DNA of 64,000 nt from Vanessa cardui (Eukaryota; Arthropoda; Insecta; Lepidoptera; Nymphalidae). The stretch's first letter is position 1. Each line of letters opens with the position of its first letter. The translations under genes and the position numbers were made by a program. This document shows, piece by piece, positions 27,691-39,842 of this stretch. The notes beneath the pieces are model-generated. The model did not search any database, was not told the origin of the DNA, and saw only the letters and a program-made list of their open reading frames with translations. Where the stretch lies: NCBI RefSeq assembly GCF_905220365.1, contig NC_061129.1, forward strand, positions 6,262,803 to 6,326,802. The letters are read 5' to 3'.

Positions 27691-28937
27691 AAAAGCTGAG
27701 CAATTGACAAAGTAGCTATTTGTTTATTTCTTAGAGTAGAAATAAACAAATTGCCTTTGAAAATGAATTTGTTGATCACCTAAAGTTATTTTACTGTTGC
27801 AATTTTATAATGCAAACAATAATTTATCTAGGTTTAAATAATTAGCCTACGAATAAATGATTACGGTCAAGATTGATGTTTTTTTTATGAAATAATGATT
27901 AAATAACGATTGTTGTAAACGAAAACAGTTTTTATATTTAAGGTATAGATTAGTCTAAGATTGTATTGAAAACTGTATTTTTAAGGATTATATTTGTTAA
28001 ACCTAAAGAACTATAAACGGAAGATATATTTGTGTTTTCTAAGGTCGTAAATTTCAAGATTGATTGATTGTCATACCAAATAAGGCCTATCTTCATCCAA
28101 ATTATATATTATTGTGGACAAATGTATGGGTAAACATATCAGTCTCTTTAACTCCAAATAGGAGTCATAAGAGTGTATACTCTGCCATCTTATCACAAAT
28201 CTCAGGAGTTCGCTAGATTGAACATAATATTATGGTGGCAAAAACCCATGCAACAGTTATTGACTTCATTGAGGATTTTAACCCAGCATCTTGATCGCTA
28301 ATGACATAGACGTAGTAGGAAATCAATGATAGGTTTGGAGCTACATGCTGCTCTATATTACGTGTTTAACTACAAGCAAGTCTCATGGAGATGTTCTTAA
28401 CCACCGAGCTTGAACAGCATTTAATTAAAGACATGGCTTCGATATTAGTGGAATTTTACCCCATATTATTTACTACTAAAATCCACGGAGCCAATTCGAC
28501 GAATACCATGTGAATAACGATTAGGTAAATTAGAATTATCGACCCAATTCCCCCAATACTAGACAAGGTGTGTTAAGTGAGCCAGGCGAAACTAATAACA
28601 AAGTTAACCGATACAATATGCCGTCAAAGAATCCTCTCTCTGTATTTCTACACGATTTAACCTAACATTTTTGTTTGCTTATAACAGATTTTCCTCGAAG
28701 TAATTTGCGGATCAAAGAATTTTATCGGCGACTTTTTGTTTACCGATTTTTTACGATATTGCATTTATTGTAACAATGTAATATATTATGGTTCTTGATA
28801 CGCCTTATATTGAGTACATTTTATTATAAGCAATGTCAGTTATATGTGTAATATATACGCGGATCCAGTTGAAGTCAATTTGATCCAACTCTTATTATTA
28901 CTACCGTATATACTTTAATACTCTTCAATTGAATGTA

Positions 28938-29172
28938 CAACAACAACAACAACCACAGCCTGTAAATTCCCACTGCTGGGCTAAAGGCCTCCTCTCCTTT
29001 TTGAGGAGATGGTTTGGAACATATTACACCACGCTGTTCCAATGCGGGTTGGTGGAATACACATGTGGCAGAATTTTTATGAAATTTGACACATGCAGAT
29101 TTCCTCACGATGTTTTCCATCACCGCTGAGAACGAGATAAATTATAAAGACAAATTAAGCACATGAATCAGC
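28938..29172 (-). mobile_element. tRNA-derived SINE, lacking its head (copy C, GTT-tail type)
   Basis: Minus-strand copy beginning at the tail with (CAA)n, that is (GTT)n on the element's strand. It continues through the body to about the GCTGATTCATGTGC segment and lacks the tRNA-like head, as expected for a 5'-truncated retrotransposed copy. The 66- and 82-codon frames inside are SINE sequence. Confidence 0.85.
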
Positions 29173-31454
29173 AAATTCAGCTCCTGTACACCTTAAAATG
29201 ATCTTAAAAAAGTTCGCGATGGATATGTCTTTCTCTCAGTGAAATCCTACAATAACCCTTTTTTATCCTTTACTTTTTACGAGGAATAATGGCTTATTTT
29301 TGAAGCGATTTTAAGCAATACAATATTAACCTATATCAAATATAGTACCTTCAATATATTTTGCATCTAATGTTAAATCAGTAAGGGACTCTATAGCATG
29401 TTATTTAAATGAATTCGTTCGAAGATATTACGAATTTTAAATGTAGGGACATAATGGTTTAGTCTAATGACAAGCTATGGACCGTTTTATAAAACGACAT
29501 TCTGTTTCATATTTAGTATCAGTATTGCACTCGCGCGAAGCGGGGGCGGATCACTAGTCGAAAATAAACCCCTACTCTATCAATGAACATACATTATTTC
29601 TGAAAATTTTCGGAGTGTTAACTATTATTAATTACCAACCGTAATAACTTTAATAATTGTTGCCATTTTTGAAACAACTATGTAAAACATTTTTTATAGA
29701 ATTGAATTAAATAAAAAAAATCTCATTTAAACGCTTTAGTAATAAAATCTAGAAGCTGAAAAGAATCACTTACACAGTCACAAAGGGAACGGGAAGCGAG
29801 CTATTCTAGCAATATCGAGAAAGCCTTTATATTATCGTGAATAAAAGATAATTCATGAATGATCAAACAAAACGTACCATAAAGGCTATCGACTCCATAT
29901 TTCACAGAAATTAGCTTATTTGCCAGATATGTAGATTAGGTAGACTGACTGGCGCCGTCCTAGATCTATCGAGCGGAAAAATTAGGTTTCATAAGTATTT
30001 CGAATAAACATTGCCTATCAATCATTTTATATCGATAACTCATGACCTAAGTATTTATTTAAATGTATCTGTTATTTCTTAAGTTATAGAACTAAGTTGT
30101 CTGTTTTATCTGTAACGTCATCATTTATGGCCAGCGATTTAGTAATCAGCGATTAATAAAATTATATCAAAGATATAAACTACGAAATGGTTTAAATATC
30201 AAAAATATTTTTTATATTCAAATCTATGCAAAATATAAGCATATTTTCTGATGCTTAGCAATTGGACCAAGTGAACAAAAGTGTTTTACAGCAATTTGTC
30301 TAACGGACAACACTGAAGTAACTTTGTAATTTTATTTAAATGCTTTGAATCAACCTTACTACTTGTAATAAATCGAGATAGATTTACTATTACAGCTTTC
30401 CCCACTTTAATTTATAGTACTTATATGTACACATAAATTAATTTAATATAAACATATATTTCCATTTTAAAACTGCTCTATACTATCAAAGTACTTACGA
30501 ATCAGTAAGAAATTTCTTATTAATAAAAAAAAAAACAAATTGATAATTTAACAGAAAAAAGATATACAAACTATTTCGAAAACACACTCCATAAATATAT
30601 GAGATATACGTCTTTAAAGATTAGATGGCAGTCGTATAAAGTTTGTCCAACTATTGACATTACGTACAGATTCGAAAGCCAACTTCCATAAGAGTTAAAT
30701 TAAAATCGTGGCTAGATGTGGTAAAGATATACTTGATATAAATATTAATGTTTTATAAATTAATCTTCAGATTAATAAATAAGATAACTAACTATATAAA
30801 TTTGAATATAGTTGAAGTTAAAGTACAATTTGTAAACGAATAACTCTCCCTGTCAGACGCAACACCTATTCCGCCGGTAGAGTTTATTAAGGAAGATAGG
30901 AAAGTTTTTCTTATTAGGTATCAAAGAAACTGTCGTAAATACAGAAATTAGCGAGAGTATCATCGTCGGAGCGGTGTGTAAACATCTAAAGTTTGAAAGT
31001 GGCGTTGCGTCGCCGTCCTGTCGAGCAATCTCGTCGGCCCGCAACGTGTAACTTACTTCCTTAATATTAGTCTACTACATAAACTTGTACTTTATTAATA
31101 ATACTTCAAAATGTAAACAGTTTATTTCAACATGTATAAGATCATATCTACTATATATGTACAAATTATAACCATTTCCACAATACCTCATAATATTAAT
31201 TTAAAATAGGCATTAGTTTGATATATATTTTGAACAGAGGTAGAATTTTTGCCATGAGAGTTACCATATATTGAATATTAGTATATAGTACTTAGAATTG
31301 TACTGGGTTTGCTCTTCAGTGCTCTCAGTCAGTATAACCTTGGTTTTTTCGGTCAATATGTTTTGGTAATCGTAGAATTAGTACTAAATGACCACCAGCC
31401 CCCAAAGACTGGTACTGTCACAATGCACCACCGACCTAAGGATCTAAGATGGGC
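29173..31454. other. AT-rich non-coding sequence
   Basis: No recognised repeat except a short CGCGAAGCGGGGGCGGATCA end near 29533-29553 typical of an element border. No coding signature. Confidence 0.4.
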
Positions 31455-31595
31455 CTTGTGTATACAGTTACACTGGCTCAAAGAAATTTTAAACTAACTC
31501 AAAATAATACTATAATTGCTGTTTGGCGGTAGAAAATCTTATGAGTGTATGGTTTCTACCCAGACAACAGCCAAAGCAAACTAAGCCTTACCGTA
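31455..31595 (+). repeat. GGCGGTAGAATA-family repeat, partial
   Basis: GTTACACTGGCTCA, then GCTGTTTGGCGGTAGAAAAT, then TTTCTACCCAGAC in family order. Confidence 0.65.
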
Positions 31596-31964
31596 AAGAA
31601 ATAAGAACGTTCAGTGTAAACATATTTGTTAAGCATGACAACAAATTCAAGGTCTCGTCCAAGGTAACTTGGACTTGTTGAATCAATAAAGGTACAATGA
31701 TCACTTTATTCAAGGTAACCTCTGAGCTGTCAGCCATTAAATAACCATTATTTAGCCAAAATACCCTCGGATTATCGTCTACGTTCATGACGTTTGCCGT
31801 CAACCACATTGAACAGTGATTCCATATCCACTTGTTCAATGGATTTATGACGAAAATTTATGAATTAAATTAACTGTTTTTAACGTCTAAAGTCTTAATT
31901 ATTTTTCTATTATAACTAGTAACTTTTTCATTTATTATCATTAAATGAAAATCATTTAATCTAT

Positions 31965-32160
31965 ATTCATTTTATAAATATGAAAGTAGCTCTGTCTGTC
32001 TGTCGCTCTTTCACGACCAAACCACTGAACCGAATTTGATGAAATTTGATATGAAACAAACATAAACTCCTAGAAAGAATATAGACTTCTTTTTTTTGCT
32101 TAATACTTAGGCTACAAGTATTGGGATAAAGATCTAAATCAGACCACATCTTATTCTAAT
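31965..32160 (+). repeat. CTGTCTGTC-family repeat
   Basis: GAAAGTAGCTCTGTCTGTCT, then CGCTCTTTCACGACCAAACC and GATGAAATTTGATATGAAAC match the 5' half of the 2.0 kb copy. Confidence 0.7.
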
Positions 32161-34559
32161 TCTTGCATCATCTGATAATAAACTTCTTTATTCGTAGACG
32201 TCATAACAATTTCTTAGTGATTGTGTATAATTTCACATCCATACATTCATGTTAAATACATTGTTGTTATAGTCTGGAGCAAAAGGTAATCCTACTTTGT
32301 ATTATTGTATATACAGTATTTGATCCTATCCAATTTTTGTATTATAAGGCGCAGGAAGTTCTTTCAACCTATTTGTATTGACTGAGCTTCTAAATTCAAT
32401 GTATTCTATAAATGATATATGAACTTAATATTTTGTACGATATGTTGGTCGTACCTACAATTCATAACATATTTGAAAATCTAATAGAAATCCTACATTT
32501 GTGTACTTATCAAGCATATGCTAATTTTTATCATATAGTAATCAATGAGCCATTTTTTGATTTTTACGATATGACTCAAATTCAGAGAAGATTTCACTTT
32601 TTAAGTTTATATATATTATGTCCTTAATAAAAAAATATTTTTACAACTAATCGTTAGAGATTAACGCTTAATCATTCAAGTACTTTTTTATTAAATTATT
32701 AACAGTAAATATTCAACTACCAAAATATTTGGACAAAAGAGATCCATAGTCCGTAGTCCTAGTCAAATTGACATGAGAATCGCAGGCGAATGATTTGTTT
32801 ATCTACGTCGGAGTCGATTGGATTGAAGGTTAATAAGTTTATTTCATTTAATTGCACATAGGTAATAATTAATAATGCACTAGCTACAACGTTGATTGAC
32901 CATTGCTGTGATAATAGTCAACAATAATAGTCATAAGCCAATTGAGGGATTGATCAATTTAGGACTAAGTAATGTATGAAATATTATCACGTCATTTTTT
33001 ACTTCAATAATAAGTTTCTTTGATTTCTTATTAAAATTGCATTAATTTACTTGTCTAGTTTTCTGAAAATTAGTGATTGTCGGAACTTCTCATCTCGCAA
33101 CAATGCCAGGACTATTGAAATCAATTCGCTCGTTTAATTGCGAAACGCCAATTGAAAATCGAAGATAGAAAATTGATCTAATCTGATTTACAATTTTCTA
33201 GCGTCAGATTTTAAATGCAATTATCATTGATTTTAATCAACCTTCATGAAGTTCTGAAACTGAAACTTTTAAAAATGAATTTTCATACCTCACACTGAAA
33301 ACGATTTAGTGATAAAATATTGCCCAGATAATAAGAATAAAATTATTTAATTTGTTTCAATCAATTGATGTTAACGTTTATACATCAACTTATCATCTTT
33401 TTTTAATTCAAAATACTGTTCTCCGATATCTTTTTTGTATACATAAAACCTATTTTCGATTGTAATGTCAAAAATATGACAGTTGATGCCACACGACAGT
33501 TTGTCGTTGCTTGTCTAGGCTGTTTTAAATAATAAATAAGGAACTAATGTTTGAGCTAAACCCATGTTTTATAGTTATAAGGTATGCAATGACATTATGT
33601 GTTTTTTTTTTCATTTTGTGTTATTACCTAGCGTTCGACACGAGTGATTTTGGAAGTGTATATTTAATATTTTTTTATGTCAGTGTCATATTCATTCATC
33701 TGAATATTCGTCATTCTGTACCGAGAACGTTTTTAGATTGTTTGAAAAGCTATAGAGAAGTTTCGAATTATGTCAAGTATTCAACTGCCTCCCAATTTGT
33801 TTAAAGCCCTTTTCAAGTGTCTATTGCGTATAACTGTACATATCCATACTCTTTTGTGAATTATACATTCACTTTTTTTTCCTGTAACATTTTATTGAAA
33901 TGTAGAAAAAAATGGCTCTGTCGAATATTTATCTTGGTTTGTCGAGCAATTGTATAATAAAATAAATTTATCAAATCAGCCATACGTTCGAATTTTGAAA
34001 TTATTAATTTTGAAAGTTGAGGATGCCTTCGTGACGTAAGAGCTTATACAACAAAATAACAAAAAAACAATACAAAATCTTTTACTATAATAAACATAAG
34101 AACAAGAGATACTTATTTAAAATACATTCGTATTGTTTGGTTGGTAGCATTTTAGTATTATTATTTACTGCATTAATAGATAAGATTGCGTGAATGTTGA
34201 GTTATAAGGGTGAATGTACACTCAGCGATATGTGCGCCGAATGGATGGATGTCCCTAGCGGCTTAAGGCTAGACCTCAATGAGTCACTTGTGTTCACCGG
34301 GCAAGGATATTACAATCAGTAAATAAGCCTTAATTAATAATAAAAAAAATCTTTAATGGAACGTGTTTTTGTATTTTAATCTTAATAACCGTGAAATTAA
34401 TTTAGACGTAATTAATTAAATTAATGTAGACTCCTTAAAGTTCTCGTACTGTTGGAGCTGGTCTTAAGGGCTATTAGCTAATTAATTACATTGTTAAGTG
34501 ACTATATTTTTATAAGTACATGGAGTAATCGTTTTGTATTTTATTGAAATATAAAAAAA
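32161..34559. other. AT-rich non-coding sequence
   Basis: Short frames up to 85 codons that are F/Y/I-rich as expected from AT-rich sequence. No repeat recognised. Confidence 0.4.
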
Positions 34560-35060
34560 CGTTAACGACAAATTAGAAAATGACCGATGCGGTCGAACGG
34601 CTCGGTTGGTGGAGTCCGTTTATACATAATTTTATTTACTGTTCCGCAGAGGACAACTTTTTAATGGTGCGATAACAGACCATCCGAGAGCGAGGCTGGC
34701 GTTAAATCTCAAGCTCATAAATACGTTATGTAAACCCACCCTAATAATTAGTCGCGGTTACGGCGTGTAGTTAAGTTTTATGGGGCCCGCGGAGGCTCTA
34801 AGTGGGAGTGAGAGCTCGGAAAAATGTTCTTTAATTTGTCTGTCTGCGTTTCGAGGCGATGAAACGGAAATTGTTATGTTTATTCGGAGAGTCTTGTATC
34901 TCCAGCTACCCTTTTATTTTTTTTCCACCGTTTTAATGCGATTGGATTTCCGTAGATACTCCGCAGCGAGATCACATTGAATATGTATAATTTAGTCTGA
35001 TTCCGAGCAACCTTCGCTTTCGTTGCCCTTAGCTTTTAGAATATTGGGTAAATCAATTTG
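34560..35060. other. Unique-looking GC-richer block upstream of the CpG island
   Basis: Moderately GC-rich, with no match to the repeat families of this window and mixed homopolymers with CG dinucleotides. It lies 350 bp before the CpG island. A 66-codon plus-strand frame at 34780-34980 has no recognisable motif. Possibly a conserved regulatory element or unrecognised exon. Confidence 0.25.
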
Positions 35061-35399
35061 TGATACGACGACTCGCTTCACGTGTATCGTTAGTATTTAA
35101 CAACGACTAATAATATTACATTACGCATTTATATTACGCTACACATGTACATAAACGTAAGATAATGATCTGTACACTAAAATGGTAATTTGATATATCT
35201 AGAAAGTGTGTCATGGGTGCGCTTACATAACTAATGACTAATGATTCGGGTGCTATAGTTAACGCTATTTTGGTAAAAGTTTCAATATGTATGTTGCTTC
35301 GTATAATTATCGTTTGTTATTAAGTTGATCACATATTGTAACTTGTGCGGTAGACAGTGGGAATAAGGGCGATTTTAGGCATACGATATGAGTCATTGA

Positions 35400-35835
35400 T
35401 AAGGAGCGCGTGTCGGTCGCCTTGGAGGCGGCGACGCGGCCGACGACGAGTAAGCGCGGGAAGGGCGCGGGGAGGCAGCATGGACACAGTACCTGGCACT
35501 GTCGCTGCAACAGCACTCCTCACAGCGCACGCAACTTAGTTTCGCAACTAGTTCACAACTCCCGCTCGAAGCGACCGGCGTAAGCTCGTGAAGCGCGTGC
35601 TGCTCAAGTTACAACGAGTACGGCAACGAAGCGAGATACGGAGTCATGCGGTCAGCCAAAAGGACACAAACCTACTGGCGAGCTGGGTGTTAGTACGCGG
35701 GCGGGGCGGCGGGCGGGGGCGCGCCATTGGCCCGCCGGGGCACGCCTCCGACGACGTCGCTGCCGCCGCCGACGCCGCGTCGTCGCTCCGCATCACACCG
35801 CACGGCGCCCGCCGCACCACTTCTTACACTTACTT
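35400..35835. promoter_or_regulatory. CpG-rich island, likely promoter or first exon
   Basis: About 430 bp of strongly GC- and CpG-rich sequence in an otherwise AT-rich window; the richest part is 35690-35830. It has GC-box-like runs around 35697-35719 (GGGCGGGG type) and an inverted CCAAT box (ATTGG) at 35726-35730. Sequence of this kind in insects usually marks the promoter or 5' UTR of a housekeeping, developmental or long noncoding transcript. Open frames on both strands (up to about 87 codons) follow from the composition and resemble no protein I know. I see no decisive splice donor or initiator, so orientation is open. Confidence 0.55.
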
Positions 35836-36568
35836 CAAGAAGCAGCCATAAACAAACTCGCAAGAGATAACATACAAACATCGAAAACTTTACACTAACC
35901 TATTTATGCTATATTATCCCAGAATCGCTTTGAATAAATTCTACATCCTTGTTAAAATGTTATATTGATATTCTAAACAGTATGAAACGTATGCCATTCC
36001 ATATTTCCAAATCATTTCTGAAAATTTACTTTAAGGTTTCAGTTTCAGTACATATTTTAATATAACAACATCACGTTGAAATGAATCTGAACATATATTT
36101 ACAAAGCAAACGTAGCAAAATGAAAACATGTCATCCATAGACATTCAGCTGGCATCATCATGGTACAAAGGTCTATTAACGTCGGAAATAAGGCTACGGC
36201 GCGGGAATCCGAACGAGTGCACGAGCGCACAGGGTTTAAGCAATTCGCTCACGTGCAGATACAAAGTAACTTTAGCCTAGCTCAGGCCTGCATCAGCGTT
36301 GAACCCAAATTGTTCGGCGTTCTAACAAATATAATCAGATTATCTAGCCAACTTTGCGCAGTTTTATCCCGCGTGTTGCAAACTGTGTTATACATTATCC
36401 GCCCAATATACTTGATGTTAGATTTTGTCTGCGGCCTGGTCTGTATTTTGCAAGGACAATTAAATTCTCGCTTTATTCTTATTCAGCCTGGCGTAGGAAA
36501 TTGAATAGAATTTGACGTTCTTCAATCTTTATACCGAAAATCTGCTTATAATTTTCAAATCTTCCTAC

Positions 36569-36700
36569 AATAGGCTATTTAACAATGCGAAAAATAAATT
36601 GTGAATAATTGTAATGAGTGTAGATTATGAGTCTAAAATTAGTTATTTACTAAAGAAACTTGAAAATAATACTTAATTTATACAAAAATTTTTATAAATA
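36569..36700. repeat. Truncated copy of the 1.39 kb repeat
   Basis: Same order and orientation as 1385-1520, diverged by small substitutions and indels. It stops where an A-rich stretch and a different repeat-like segment begin. Confidence 0.7.
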
Positions 36701-36704
36701 AAAA

Positions 36705-36985
36705 AAAACCGCCTTCAAATATGAACTAAAAAGAAAAAAATAATCAGTTACATCCATATCCAATTAACGATTTTTTAATCACCTCTCAAAGTCGGTGCCG
36801 ACATTGCTAATATATATATTCATAATACATACATGCAAAAACTAAATCTATTGTATAGATGACACCATTAGACAAACCTTACTATCGATACAAATTAAAT
36901 GATTTCAATATAGGAATTTATTTACTTTGTTGGCACCGACTTCAAAACACACGGTTTGATGGTAATCAAACCGAGTGTATTCTGG
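36705..36985. repeat. Repeat-like segment with CACCGACTTCAAA motifs and a hairpin
   Basis: An ACCGCCTTCAAA motif near the left and a GCACCGACTTCAAAAC motif near the right, plus AGTCGGTGCCGAC in between, recall a lepidopteran repeat. A near-perfect hairpin closes it at 36947-36978. Confidence 0.4.
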
Positions 36986-37039
36986 CATAAGGGATACTAT
37001 ATCTTTTATTCCAAAGTTGGTGGCACATAGTGGTTTTGA

Positions 37040-37108
37040 GAATTATTGATAAATAGGTGGTACCTATCCAGATGAGCCAGCGTAAAGCACCAAGCTAATA
37101 ACACAAGA
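37040..37108 (+). repeat. GGCGGTAGAATA-family repeat, 3' fragment
   Basis: TAGGTGGTACCTATCCAGAT followed by GTAAAGCACCA corresponds to the GTGGGTGGTACCTACCCAGA...CAAAGCCCTACCA end of the family. Confidence 0.55.
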
Positions 37109-37134
37109 AATATATTTGTACGCCCAATGAGCTC

Positions 37135-37275
37135 ATAAAGTAGATTTCGCAGTCGTAGGCTTAAATCCTGGATCGCGCTAAAGTTATGGGATTTTTATGA
37201 CAAGAAATTTCCAGTAACAATCTTGAGCTACAAAATTATACTCTTAGTCTGCCTACGAAAATTAAATAAATAAAT
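37135..37275 (+). repeat. Second SINE family, partial copy
   Basis: GATTTCGCAGTCGTAGGCTT, AAATCCTGGATCGCGC, then TTTTTATGACAAGAAATTTCC and an (AAAT)n-like end. The tRNA-like part and following spacer match the family layout. Confidence 0.5.
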
Positions 37276-37304
37276 AAAATTGTTATATGTGTTGGTGTTG
37301 TTGT

Positions 37305-37422
37305 CGTCCTGTGCTTATGTATCTTCGGAGGTGGTAGCTTCACTTAGTTGTTAATTCACGATTCAAAAGTGCTTGTAAAAGCCCACTTGAATAAAGTTTA
37401 TTTTTATTTTGATTTTTGACTT
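37305..37422 (-). repeat. AAACTTTATTCAAGTGG-family repeat, reverse
   Basis: On the plus strand: GGAGGTGGTAGCTTCACTTA, ATTCACGATTCAAAAGTGC and AAAGCCCACTTGAATAAAG, the reverse of the copy at 60.1 kb. Confidence 0.65.
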
Positions 37423-37794
37423 TGGTGAAATATTGTGTGTACTGCGCAGTTTCTTTGCATTGACAGTTCTATCAAAAATTCCTCTGAAAAGATTTCGTTT
37501 ATCATTAATGTGACATGGGAAATATTCAATAAATTACTTGATATTATTTCGTATTATTTAACAAAAGCCAACTCATTTTAATTCTAGCGATATAATCACC
37601 TATTTTGGTGAATATAATAAAATTTGTGCTCAAATTCATTAAAATATACAATGAAATATTTTGATATGGATTTAATTTATATTAGCTTTTTGAACTACAA
37701 AATAGTAGACAAAGATTTCACACAAACCAACTACTAACTAGTAAGAGGTCACCCCTAGAAATTGTCATTGTAAGAAATATTATATAATAACAAT

Positions 37795-38095
37795 TCGCCA
37801 TGGCAGGCAGTGAGAGGTGCTGAGACGAGAAGGTCTCTTTATGTGGTGCGTAAGGAGAGTGCGTCCACGAATTAGCTCCAGCGAAAAAGACCGGGAAGAA
37901 GGAGTCGATGCTGTATGATTACCACCGACTTCACCCGCTGTAAGTGTCACCGGGAGTAGGGGGAATTATCTGTACCTTCAAGCTAGAGGAGTTCCCGTCT
38001 TCTAGCTTGGAGACCTACAGCGGTGCAACCGTGGGGGGGTCATGGTAGCACGCGCGAGCGTGTCCGTCATGCCCCCCTAAGTGGGTACCGCAGTT
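37795..38095 (+). other. GC-rich segment with two strong hairpins
   Basis: GC-rich against AT-rich neighbours and without an open frame. It holds a 12 bp stem with one G-T pair and a 7-base loop at 37979-38009, and a second, longer hairpin at 38034-38077: six G-C pairs, a one-base bulge, CATG/CATG, an internal loop, then CACGC/GCGTG closed by a GCGA loop of the GNRA class. A run of T follows at 38093-38100. It may be the untranslated end of a non-LTR element, a structured noncoding RNA or a terminal piece of a DNA element. Strand is assumed from the T run. Confidence 0.4.
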
Positions 38096-39607
38096 TTTTT
38101 TGTGGGTTTGAACATATGGGAACTGAATATATTTTTAAGATAATATAAGGTATATTTAAAAAAAATCCGTTTGATTAAAAAAGGAAATCGACGTCTGATG
38201 AAAAAGTGCCATTTTTAACTTTCCCACACTGGAAATATTCAAGTTGGAATTATTGGAAATTATAGTTATGCATTTCAGTTTTTGCAGTTCGCCGCACGTT
38301 TCGAAATCGAAGTCCATTTAGTGATAGATATTCGAAATATATTTACACAAACAAGTTTTTAAACTAAAAATGTAACTGAGAAATGTTGCAAGAACTCCTC
38401 GAGATTTCATTCGGTGTAAATTTAAAAGTTTTCAAAGTGCGATCATACTTCAAACTGTTTTACGCGGTAGTTTTGTACTGTCTACTTCGATGATATATTG
38501 TACGTACTGTTAAGTGGCATGCAAAATGTATTTATACTTTGTACTTCCTTACGTCGTTATGGCAGGCTTCCAAGTAAAACAATCTTCCGCCGGCCAGCGA
38601 TAACAGAAGTAACTGTGATTTTATGAAGTGACACCCTCATAAAATGTTTTAAAGTAAAAACATATTAACCAAGTATTTTAAGTAATAAATAAACAGCAAT
38701 TGATAACAGTTCATTTTCGTTTTTATAATAAAATTCATAAATAATAATTGAACCAGCCCACGGCTAAACGATAATAATATTTATAGTTGATTGTAATGAG
38801 TTTGAATTTTAAATATCATTTATATTTTATAGCGTGATGCGCTTAAACGGTAAACAGTTTACGGTAATTTTGCCATCGCTGTATGGCTTTTAATGGGTTT
38901 GCAACGAGCTAGACTAAAATAACAGCTGGTTAACATCCCACAAATGGGAAAAGGACTCATAGCCCACACATTTCCCAAGGGTCATTTTTAGTCCACTAAT
39001 AAAATCTTCCTAAAATGTGTACCTGCACTATTAATATTACATTACTTTACTTTACCTATTATAACAGGCGTAGTAATTTTATAAAGTTGGATACACACAA
39101 GTTTTTATTCTACTTGCTAAAGTAAGTTCAATAAATAACATTAGGGTGAGAGAAAGAGTGACATTAGTGAACTAATGTCAATAAGCTCACTGCTTGACAG
39201 CATCATGCGATCTAAGATTCATATGAAATAAATTGCCTCTCAGTCGATATTCGGGAAGGGTCAATGAGGCGTGACTTTGACGAGGGTAGCACAGTCTGGC
39301 AACAATGAACGATATGCAAGGAAACTGTCTAGGAGCATGTTTAACAAGAAACGATTCAGGTGAATTTCCCTACAATCGATCTCTTAGAAGAACGTCAATA
39401 CACACCAAAAGATAAACCATGAGATTAATGCACTCAGTGCACCTTCGATTACATATTTTGATTCTTCGAGTTTTATAGGAAAATATGTATATGAATTTGA
39501 CATCTTCATCACCCTAGTAAGTGCATTTCCGAATAGCCTATTCCGGTTTGCATTAGCCTAATTTTTTTCTGTCCAAAGGCTCAGGTGAGGGCGGACCAGA
39601 ACTAGAA
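38096..39607. other. Non-coding sequence
   Basis: Mostly AT-rich. A segment at 38920-38990 weakly resembles the SINE tail region (AACATCCCACAAATGGGAAA) but is too diverged to call. Confidence 0.35.
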
Positions 39608-39842
39608 CCTTTTTTTTATCGTATAGGTTGGCGGACGAGCATGTGGGCTACCTGATGGTAAGTGGTCACCATCACCCATAGACAATGACGCTGTAAGAAG
39701 CATTGTGCCTGTAGTTACACTGGCTCACTCACCCTTCAAACCGGAACACAACAATAATGAGTACTGTTATTTGGCGGTAGAATAACTGGTGAGTGGGTGG
39801 TACCTACCCAGACGGGCTTACACAAAGCCCTACCACCAAATA
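39608..39842 (+). repeat. GGCGGTAGAATA-family interspersed repeat, best copy
   Basis: The longest copy. It runs from GGCGGACGAGCATGTGGGC through a GTAGTTACACTGGCTCACTC segment and the GGCGGTAGAATAACTGG core to GGGTGGTACCTACCCAGACG and CAAAGCCCTACCACCA. From memory this family is abundant in butterflies and moths and is probably the non-coding end of a non-LTR element or a SINE. No open frame. A minus-strand piece of its 5' part (ATGGTGACAATTAACCATCA) lies at about 40170-40210. Confidence 0.78.

Larger units (their letters stand above)
24086..28937. other. Non-coding stretch with two GC-richer blocks
   Basis: AT-rich to about 24600, more balanced at 24600-25700, then the blocks at 26160 and 27410. 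No recognised mobile element. Confidence 0.4.

Noticed and set aside
31588..31839. 83-codon minus-strand frame next to a repeat
   Set aside because: It looks somewhat protein-like but I could assign no family, and it abuts repeat debris.
35307..35881. Overlapping frames of 60-87 codons on both strands in the CpG island
   Set aside because: Rich in Arg, Ala and Gly as expected from GC-rich sequence with few stops; no domain recognised.
38920..38990. Possible decayed SINE tail
   Set aside because: Similarity to the SINE 3' region is too short and diverged to separate from chance.
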